From Gammaproteobacteria bacterium (lineage in GTDB: Bacteria > Pseudomonadota > Gammaproteobacteria > Pseudomonadales > Pseudohongiellaceae): DNA of 5,201 nt. The notes beneath the pieces are model-generated. The model ran no database searches and was not told the origin of the DNA. It worked only from the letters and a program-made list of their open reading frames with translations. The stretch spans positions 5,805 to 11,005 of the forward strand of contig JAESUV010000162.1 in NCBI GenBank assembly GCA_016762975.1. The letters are read 5' to 3'. A program made the translations under genes and the position numbers. This document shows, piece by piece, positions 1 through 5,201 of the stretch. Every line of letters begins with the position of its first letter. The first letter of the stretch is position 1.

Positions 1-2079
1 GTTTGGCAATCAACCGGAGGGATGCAGCAGGGGTCTATCTGGGGTCACGGTAGTTATCTTGCTCCCGACTGGAGTGCCGACTGGTTGCACCGAGAAGCAG
101 AAGCTTTACTCGCTATGATTGCCGAACGCGATGGTGGTCTGCCCTCAACACCAGAAGCAGTCCGACTTGAACAGCATAAAGTGACGCTGCGACTGGAGAT
201 GCGAGAGAACACCTTCGATCCAGCTTCCGATACATTGACGGTGAGTGATGAAAGAGCAGCGGCAATTGGTATCGTAGCCCTGCACTACAGGAACCTTTAT
301 CAGGTCAAAGGGCCGGATGCTCTAGAACTGCGCCGCGACTACGCATTCCCTCTGCATTCGACATTAGATGATGACCAGGCCCATGCGCTGACGGCATTCT
401 ATTTCTGGACGGCGTGGGCTGCCGTCACGAATCGGCCAGACGATATCATTAGCTATACGAGTAATTGGCCGCACGACCCGTTAGTTGGAAACACGCCTCC
501 GGCATCGCTTTTTATGTGGAGCATTATCTCAATATTTCTCCTTCTAGCTGGCATCGGTGCGTTGGTTTGGTATTACGCACGGCAGTGGGATGTCTGGCGC
601 AATGATATAGAGCCGCTCGAAGGCTTTGCGCAGGTCGATGCATTGGAGGGGATTCAGAACACACCTTCGATGAAGGCAACGGCAAAATATTTCTGGCTGG
701 TGACGACACTCTTTGTCGTGCAGATGTTGCTGGGTATTATTACCGCGCACTATGCAGTGGAGGGTCAGGGACTGTATGGATTGCCCCTTGTAGACTATCT
801 GCCGTATTCCATTACTCGAACGTGGCATACACAGCTCTCTGTGCTGTGGATAGCTACGGCGTGGCTTGCTACTGGTCTCTATGTGGCGCCGCTTCTCTCG
901 GGACATGAACCGAAGTTTCAGCGCTTCGGTGTTAATTTTTTATTCGTCAGCCTGGTGCTCATCGTTGTGGGTTCGTTTGCAGGTCAGTGGATGGCGGTTC
1001 ACGGTTTCATCGACGACATGAAAATCAACTTCTGGTTCGGTCATCAGGGCTATGAGTATGTCGACCTAGGTAGGTTCTGGCAGATATATCTTTTCATTGG
1101 CCTAATGCTTTGGGTAGTGCTGGTATTGCGTGCTATCTGGCCGGTTTTGAGAGACAAGGACAACGGCTCTCTAGTCTTTTTAGTTGTTATCTCAACGGCC
1201 TCTATAGGCTTGCTCTACGGTGCGGGTTTAATGTGGGGTCAGAACACACATATTAGCATCATGGAGTATTGGCGCTGGTGGGTCGTGCATCTGTGGGTTG
1301 AGGGAATATTCGAGGTCTTCGCTACGGCGATAATAGCAACGCTATTCGTCCGTATGGGATTGTTGCGTGCATCTGTCGCCACCGTGTCTGTGTTATTCGC
1401 CACTATCATCTTCCTAACTGGCGGCGTGCTAGGGACCTTTCATCACCTTTACTTCAGCGGTACGCCCGTATCAGTGCTCGCGCTTGGTGCTACATTCTCG
1501 GCGCTGGAGGTAGTGCCATTGATGGTGGTGGGTTTCGAAGCCTACAGTAGAGCCCACATCGAGAAGCAAGCTCTCTGGGAAGAAGCCTATCACTGGCCGT
1601 TCATGTTTTTCTCTGCCGTGTTAGTTTGGAATATGATCGGGGCAGGGTTGTTTGGATTCCTGATTAATCCGCCGATTGCGCTGTATTACATGCAGGGTCT
1701 CAATACCACGGCAAGCCATGGTCATGCTGCTCTTTTCGGCGTATATGGCATGTTAGGAATCGGCTTAATGCTTTTCTGTATGCGCGGACTAACAGATGTT
1801 AGCAACTGGAATCAGAGATATCTTAAGCTTGCCTTTTGGAGTCTTAATATTGGGCTGGCGATGATGACGTTTCTATCCTTGCTCCCCCAAGGTCTCTGGC
1901 AAACTTATGCCAGCATAAATGAATACTATGCGCTTGCTAGGTCAGAAGAGTTTATGCACAGTGCATTGATGGAAGGGCTTGTCTGGGCGCGCGTGCCGGG
2001 GGATATTGTGTTTGCCGTTGGAGTGTTTGCCCTGGCGATGTTCGTTGTTAAGGCGTTTATGCCCTCTAAATCACCGTAA
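1..2079 (+). CDS. norB: Quinol-dependent nitric oxide reductase (qNOR), 5'-truncated by the window edge
   Basis: Single-chain inner-membrane NO reductase of the heme-copper oxidase superfamily (2 NO + 2 e- + 2 H+ to N2O + H2O), taking electrons from quinol. The frame is open from base 1 and reads VWQSTGG before the Met at 22, matching the interior of qNORs, so that Met is not the start; roughly 65-80 N-terminal residues including the first membrane helix are missing. Numbering from Met22: residues 1-160 form the periplasmic cytochrome-c-like domain, with no CxxCH heme site, as expected for qNOR. About 13 membrane segments follow from residue 164. Metal-site residues are all present: H269 and H568 (heme b), H566 (heme b3), H423, H474, H475 (FeB), with E427, E431 and E496 matching the conserved glutamates of NorB. 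The gene is intact to its TAA and is followed by a terminator. The symbol norZ is also used for this type. Family assignment is very secure; respiratory versus detoxifying role cannot be told. Confidence 0.97.
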   Translation, partial: VWQSTGGMQQGSIWGHGSYLAPDWSADWLHREAEALLAMIAERDGGLPSTPEAVRLEQHKVTLRLEMRENTFDPASDTLTVSDERAAAIGIVALHYRNLYQVKGPDALELRRDYAFPLHSTLDDDQAHALTAFYFWTAWAAVTNRPDDIISYTSNWPHDPLVGNTPPASLFMWSIISIFLLLAGIGALVWYYARQWDVWRNDIEPLEGFAQVDALEGIQNTPSMKATAKYFWLVTTLFVVQMLLGIITAHYAVEGQGLYGLPLVDYLPYSITRTWHTQLSVLWIATAWLATGLYVAPLLSGHEPKFQRFGVNFLFVSLVLIVVGSFAGQWMAVHGFIDDMKINFWFGHQGYEYVDLGRFWQIYLFIGLMLWVVLVLRAIWPVLRDKDNGSLVFLVVISTASIGLLYGAGLMWGQNTHISIMEYWRWWVVHLWVEGIFEVFATAIIATLFVRMGLLRASVATVSVLFATIIFLTGGVLGTFHHLYFSGTPVSVLALGATFSALEVVPLMVVGFEAYSRAHIEKQALWEEAYHWPFMFFSAVLVWNMIGAGLFGFLINPPIALYYMQGLNTTASHGHAALFGVYGMLGIGLMLFCMRGLTDVSNWNQRYLKLAFWSLNIGLAMMTFLSLLPQGLWQTYASINEYYALARSEEFMHSALMEGLVWARVPGDIVFAVGVFALAMFVVKAFMPSKSP

Positions 2080-2108
2080 AGCTCGCAATAGGAAAGCAGG
2101 AAGAGAGT

Positions 2109-2144
2109 AAAGGCAGGGTTGCTTTGATCAAGCCTGCCTTTTTT
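2109..2144 (+). terminator. Intrinsic terminator after the NO reductase gene
   Basis: A 9-bp stem (AAAGGCAGG with CCTGCCTTT) continues, after one G-G mismatch, into 3 more pairs (TTG with CAA) around a 7-nt loop. The run of six T at 2139-2144 begins within the right arm. It lies 30 bp after the qNOR stop codon, as expected for a Rho-independent terminator. On the opposite strand there are only three T after the stem, so it should act mainly on rightward transcription. It separates qNOR from the receptor gene. Confidence 0.9.
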
Positions 2145-2159
2145 ATGCGAGATCGCTAG

Positions 2160-2189
2160 AAACGCGTTTTCGTCAATCTGCTGAATTGA
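2160..2189. promoter_or_regulatory. Two small dyads in the receptor upstream region (possible operator sites)
   Basis: A perfect 10-bp palindrome AAACGCGTTT lies at 2160-2169. Four bases later comes an inverted repeat TCAAT-N7-ATTGA at 2173-2189. Both lie between the qNOR terminator and the receptor promoter candidate, about 85-115 bp ahead of the TATAAT. They do not match a regulator site I can name, and dyads of this size can occur by chance. This is a weak call, recorded because it is the only symmetric structure in the 2145-2270 stretch. Confidence 0.2.
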
Positions 2190-2273
2190 GGGTCGAGACA
2201 TAATGAGGTGAGCGGCAGGAATAAGAGGTCGCGAGCATTGTCAGCACTGTATTTATTCTTTGGCGCTAGTTAG

Positions 2274-2279
2274 TATAAT
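2274..2279 (+). promoter_or_regulatory. Candidate -10 element for the TonB-dependent receptor
   Basis: The hexamer is a perfect TATAAT. It would place transcription start near 2286, giving a 5' leader of about 25 nt before the GTG at 2311. There is no good -35 hexamer at 16-18 bp spacing (the sequence there is ATTTAT or TTTATT) and no TGn extension, so the promoter may be weak or activator-dependent. The position is incompatible with translation starting upstream at 2260, if this is the main promoter. Confidence 0.45.
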
Positions 2280-2300
2280 CAGCAGTCAAGAATCTCCCCC

Positions 2301-2304
2301 GGAG
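2301..2304 (+). promoter_or_regulatory. Ribosome binding site that sets the receptor start
   Basis: GGAG lies 6 nt before the GTG at 2311, an ideal Shine-Dalgarno spacing. The in-frame TTG at 2260 has no purine-rich stretch upstream, so this site decides the start. Confidence 0.75.
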
Positions 2305-2310
2305 CGTAAA

Positions 2311-4446
2311 GTGCGATATCCAGCAATAAGAATAACAATGGCTTTTCTTCTAGTAATCGCTGCCCCAGTAACGGCGCAGGAAACCACCGAAGACGAATCG
2401 AAAGTGACCTACCCGGCCTCGTATTTCGCGCAATACCGACCGGTGTCAGTCAATGACATGCTGAATGTTATTCCCGGCATCAGTCTAGCGCTTGAAGGTA
2501 ATGAGGTTCAAACCTTCAATGGTGCGAATCGAGGCCTAGGTGCAAGCGAACAGATACTGATCAACGGCAAGCGCATGGCAGGCAAGGCGAATGAGGCTAG
2601 CAGTCAGCTCGACAGAATTTCGGCAGCTCAAGTTCAGTACATCGAAATAATACGCGGCACCTCGGGCGATCTCGATGTGCGCAATACGGGTCAGCTAGTT
2701 AACATCGTATTGTTCGACTCGCAGTCGAGCTCCAGTCTGTCAACAGAATTTGGTGCTACACATTTTCATGACGGCACGGTGGAACCGATTGGTACGTTTT
2801 CGTTCAGCGGCCAGACAGGGCAGTTTGATTACCTTTTGAGCGCTCAAGTCGCAACGGCTTATGAGGCTTTGGAAAGCTATGAGATCAGCGTGTTACCCCC
2901 AGGGCTTGGCCTAAATGACGTGCGCAAGATCGAACGCAATCGAGATCAGACCACTTATACTCTCAATTCGAATATCGCCTATCAGATTTCACCTGCCAGC
3001 AGAATTGCCTTCAATGGTCTCTACCGAGAGAACGATCCGTCCACGAACCTAGTGAGGACAATTACAGATTTCCAGAACGCGCCACCCACAATCTTGGTAG
3101 AGCGTGAGGCGATTCCGGCTACTTCCGATAATTGGGAATTCGGCGGTGACTATGAATACAACTTTAGTGGTGCTGGGAAATACAAGGTTCTCTTTATAGT
3201 TAATGAAAATAATAATGCAGTCACTCGCGAGCGATTCGTTTCCTCTGTGCTCGGTGGCCTAGAAGCTAAGAGCTTATTCCTCGATACCAACACACGAGAA
3301 CGTGAGCGCATAGTGCGCACCTCCTATGCGTGGAATCTAGTCGAGAATCAGAATTTGGAGCTTGGTATCGAGCGTGCGCAGACCATCCTCGACTCTTCAT
3401 TGAAAATTGGCTTACCGATTCCCGGTTTAGCCTCTCCCAGTCACGGCGGTCTTACGCCTATCGACTTGCCGAATGCTGTGTCTACCGTGGAAGAGATTCG
3501 TTACGAAGGGTTTGCTGTGCACAACTGGCAGATTAATCAACGTATGTCGTTGGAAAGCAGCTTGTTGTATGAGGACTCAGAGATATCGCAGTCCGGTGAT
3601 GTAAAACTAAGCCGAAGTTTCGACTTCCTAAAACCTAAGGTCGATTTCAGATTCAATATGAGTAGCAGCTTTCAGCTTCGACTGTCAGCCGAATTGGATG
3701 TGTCACAGCTGAGATTTTCGGATTTTACTGCCGCTGCTAATGACAGAGATGAGACTCAAGATATTCTTGCGGGTAATCCCGAACTGGAGCAGGAAGAGGT
3801 TTGGCGATACAACGTCAATATCGACTATCGACTGCCTAACGATGGCGGCGTGCTGAACTCCAGACTGTTTTACTACGATGTCGGCAATTCAATCGACCGT
3901 ATCGATGTTTCAACAAGTCCAACCAATCTTGCAACTACTAACGGCAATGTCGGTGACGGTACGGTTTACGGTATTAACCTCAATGCGAGTATTCGATTAG
4001 GGTTTCTGAATCTTCCGCAGGCAGTAGTTACCGCAGGCCTATTGGTGCAAGATTCAAAAATATTTGCTCCACTAATTGCTAAGAATAGAAAGGTCGTGCC
4101 TTTCGATAGGGGAAATTACCGCTTAGGTTTTCGTCATGATGTGCCATCAAAAAACTTCAACTACGGCTTCAATTACCGAGATGGTTTCGACGGTAATCGC
4201 CCCTTCTATGATATCGACAATGTAATCTGGATAGGCTCGAGCAGCAATCTAAGTTTGTTTGCCGAAAGAGTTGGCGTTGGAAGATTTACCTACAGGTTCG
4301 AGGCAGATAATCTCTTGGATCACGAAACCTGTCGCGAGCGAAGGCGATTTAATGGATATTTGCGCGATGGGGATATCAGAGAGATCGAACGTTTCTGCAC
4401 CACTAACGGTATCCGCTTTACGTTCAAAGTCAGAGCCACGTTTTAA
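2311..4446 (+). CDS. TonB-dependent outer-membrane receptor, substrate unknown
   Basis: Outer-membrane active transporter of 711 aa that would import a ligand using energy from TonB-ExbB-ExbD. Numbering from the GTG: residues 1-22 are a signal peptide (basic MRYPAIR, hydrophobic MAFLLVIAAPV, cleavage after VTA before Gln23). The plug spans about 34-135, with a DMLNVIPGI motif (49-57), ILINGKR (82-88) and IEIIRG (111-116). The barrel follows to the end, with the typical GNPELE motif near 488 and a terminal RATF ending in Phe, an outer-membrane insertion signal. Cys674 and Cys696 flank a charged segment near the C-terminus and could form a disulfide in the last external loop. The GTG start is chosen over an in-frame TTG at 2260 because of the GGAG site, the signal peptide fit and the TATAAT at 2274. 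No clear TonB box is visible; a segment around DESKVTYPA could serve. The plug resembles a group of TonB receptors annotated without known substrate. Length is normal and the gene is intact. Confidence 0.92.
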   Translation: MRYPAIRITMAFLLVIAAPVTAQETTEDESKVTYPASYFAQYRPVSVNDMLNVIPGISLALEGNEVQTFNGANRGLGASEQILINGKRMAGKANEASSQLDRISAAQVQYIEIIRGTSGDLDVRNTGQLVNIVLFDSQSSSSLSTEFGATHFHDGTVEPIGTFSFSGQTGQFDYLLSAQVATAYEALESYEISVLPPGLGLNDVRKIERNRDQTTYTLNSNIAYQISPASRIAFNGLYRENDPSTNLVRTITDFQNAPPTILVEREAIPATSDNWEFGGDYEYNFSGAGKYKVLFIVNENNNAVTRERFVSSVLGGLEAKSLFLDTNTRERERIVRTSYAWNLVENQNLELGIERAQTILDSSLKIGLPIPGLASPSHGGLTPIDLPNAVSTVEEIRYEGFAVHNWQINQRMSLESSLLYEDSEISQSGDVKLSRSFDFLKPKVDFRFNMSSSFQLRLSAELDVSQLRFSDFTAAANDRDETQDILAGNPELEQEEVWRYNVNIDYRLPNDGGVLNSRLFYYDVGNSIDRIDVSTSPTNLATTNGNVGDGTVYGINLNASIRLGFLNLPQAVVTAGLLVQDSKIFAPLIAKNRKVVPFDRGNYRLGFRHDVPSKNFNYGFNYRDGFDGNRPFYDIDNVIWIGSSSNLSLFAERVGVGRFTYRFEADNLLDHETCRERRRFNGYLRDGDIREIERFCTTNGIRFTFKVRATF

Positions 4447-4495
4447 GGCTGGTTCGGTAGCTTCGAATCTCTGGTTGTAATTTATTCTTAAACAG

Positions 4496-4523
4496 TTTCC
4501 ATTTCTTTATTCCTATGCATAAT
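4496..4523 (+). promoter_or_regulatory. Candidate promoter for the nitroreductase gene
   Basis: TTTCCA (4496-4501, 4/6 match to the -35 consensus) is separated by 16 bp from CATAAT (4518-4523, 5/6 match to the -10 consensus). Transcription would start near 4530, inside the hairpin that follows, leaving a leader of about 40 nt. The -35 match is poor, so this is tentative. Confidence 0.35.
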
Positions 4524-4551
4524 AGGCCAGCCGCCGGCTGGCGTGAATTAT
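4519..4551. repeat. GC-rich inverted repeat ahead of the nitroreductase gene
   Basis: A perfect 7-bp stem GCCAGCC/GGCTGGC with a 3-nt loop lies at 4526-4542. It is extended outside a small internal loop by ATAAT (4519-4523) pairing with ATTAT (4547-4551). No T run follows on either strand, so it is not a classical intrinsic terminator. It overlaps the candidate -10 and ends 5 bp before the Shine-Dalgarno site. It could be a repressor operator, a 5'-leader hairpin affecting translation or mRNA stability, or a dispersed palindromic (REP-like) element; the sequence alone does not decide. Confidence 0.7.
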
Positions 4552-4556
4552 AGGAA

Positions 4557-4562
4557 AAGGAG
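4557..4562 (+). promoter_or_regulatory. Ribosome binding site of the nitroreductase gene
   Basis: AAGGAG, a strong Shine-Dalgarno match, lies 8 nt before the GTG at 4571. It supports that codon as the start, since no ATG lies nearby in frame; the first in-frame ATG is 39 codons further, inside a conserved motif. Confidence 0.75.
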
Positions 4563-4570
4563 TAGGAAGC

Positions 4571-5201
4571 GTGGAATTCGAAACATTGGTACAAACGAGA
4601 CGTAGCGTGCGTGGCTATCAAGATAGACCCGTAGCACGAGAGCTTATCGAAGAGATAATTCAAGTCGCAAAGGGCGCGCCGTCCTCCATGAACACCCAGC
4701 CTTGGAATTTGTATGTCGTCACTGGCGAGCCGTTGGATAGAATTCGTAAAGGCAACACGGAAAACATGGTGGCCGGGATAAAGCCACAGCGCGATTTTCC
4801 CACCAAAGAAGCCTACGAGGGAATTCATCGCCAGCGGCAGATCGAGATCGCCGTACAGCTGTTCGAGGCTATGGGCATAGCGCGCGATGACAAAGAAAAG
4901 CGCACCGATTGGGTGATGAGGGGCTTTCGCCAATTTGATGCGCCGGTATCTATAGTGCTTACCTACGACAAGATTCTAGAACCAGCGGCGATTGCACAGT
5001 TTGATCTTGGTGCGATTTCTTACGCTATCTGTCTTGCTGCATGGGAGAGGGGGCTAGGTACGGTCATCAATGGTCAGGGAGTGATGCAGACACCGGTGGT
5101 TAGAGAACATGCTGGAATCCCTGATGATCAGAGCATTCTTACCTGTATAGCTATGGGTTATCCGAATGATGAGTTTTCGGCGAATAGTGTGAAGTCTCGC
5201 C
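4571..5201 (+). CDS. Nitroreductase-family FMN oxidoreductase, 3'-truncated by the window edge
   Basis: Cytoplasmic flavoprotein of the nitroreductase superfamily, which binds FMN and uses NAD(P)H to reduce nitroaromatics, quinones or similar acceptors; the true substrate is unknown. The open frame gives 210 codons from a GTG start with a good ribosome site and reaches the window end without a stop. Visible motifs: the N-terminal RRSVRGY (10-16), whose arginines and serine contact the FMN phosphate in the family; GAPSSMNTQPW (35-45), the conserved flavin-site segment; and a late GLGTVINGQ segment (161-169). The sequence ends around ANSVKSR, close to where family members of about 220-230 residues finish, so probably only 15-20 residues are missing. 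It resembles the PnbA-like (nitrobenzoate reductase-like) subgroup more than NfsA, but that is recollection, not an alignment. It is probably transcribed from its own promoter. Confidence 0.93.
   Translation, partial: MEFETLVQTRRSVRGYQDRPVARELIEEIIQVAKGAPSSMNTQPWNLYVVTGEPLDRIRKGNTENMVAGIKPQRDFPTKEAYEGIHRQRQIEIAVQLFEAMGIARDDKEKRTDWVMRGFRQFDAPVSIVLTYDKILEPAAIAQFDLGAISYAICLAAWERGLGTVINGQGVMQTPVVREHAGIPDDQSILTCIAMGYPNDEFSANSVKSR

Noticed and set aside
22..24. ATG as the start of the NO reductase gene
   Set aside because: The frame is open to base 1 and the upstream residues VWQSTGG match the conserved interior of qNORs. A start here would remove the first membrane helix.
544..906. Minus-strand open frame of 120 codons
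   Set aside because: It lies wholly antisense to the conserved catalytic region of qNOR and its translation looks like no known protein; it is a shadow frame.
2124..2131. TTGATCAA as an FNR/NNR-type site
   Set aside because: The FNR-type site needs TTGAT-N4-ATCAA; here the half-sites have no spacer and the sequence sits in the terminator loop.
1926..2201. Minus-strand open frame of 91 codons
   Set aside because: It overlaps the qNOR 3' end and crosses the terminator hairpin, with no protein-like features of its own.
2205..2229. GAGGT repeated at 2205 and 2225 with 20-bp spacing
   Set aside because: Only five bases match exactly, and similarity beyond that is poor; this is likely chance in a purine-rich stretch.
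4451..4469. GGTTCG/CGAATC hairpin as a terminator for the receptor gene
   Set aside because: The stem has only 6 pairs including one G-T, and it is not followed by a T run. A Rho-dependent end is equally possible.
4430..4933. Minus-strand open frame of 167 codons
   Set aside because: It is antisense to the well-supported nitroreductase coding region and reads through the intergenic hairpin.

Overview
This window looks like ordinary chromosomal DNA from a Gram-negative bacterium. A TonB-dependent outer-membrane receptor with a Sec signal peptide and a C-terminal Phe implies an outer membrane. The moderate GC content and the protein styles suggest a gammaproteobacterium, perhaps marine; that assignment is inference. 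All three genes lie on the + strand, and two of them appear to use GTG starts.

Layout: positions 1-2079 hold the 3' part of a quinol-oxidising nitric oxide reductase gene (qNOR, norB/norZ type). Its 5' end, with the first transmembrane helix, lies outside the window. A strong intrinsic terminator follows at 2109-2144. A 231-bp intergenic region carries a consensus TATAAT and two small dyads upstream of a TonB-dependent receptor, best read as 2311-4446 with a GTG start. After a 124-bp gap with a conspicuous GC-rich hairpin, a nitroreductase-family flavoprotein gene starts at 4571 (GTG) and runs off the right edge.

How they fit together: the qNOR is an inner-membrane enzyme that reduces NO to N2O with electrons from quinol. 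No nor accessory genes are visible, so it may be a stand-alone NO detoxification or respiration unit. The terminator, promoter-like elements and gaps indicate three separate transcription units rather than one operon. Any functional link between the NO reductase, the receptor and the nitroreductase is speculative. I found no mobile element, CRISPR array, RNA gene or clearly novel multi-gene system. The most useful observations are the corrected receptor start and the hairpin ahead of the nitroreductase.
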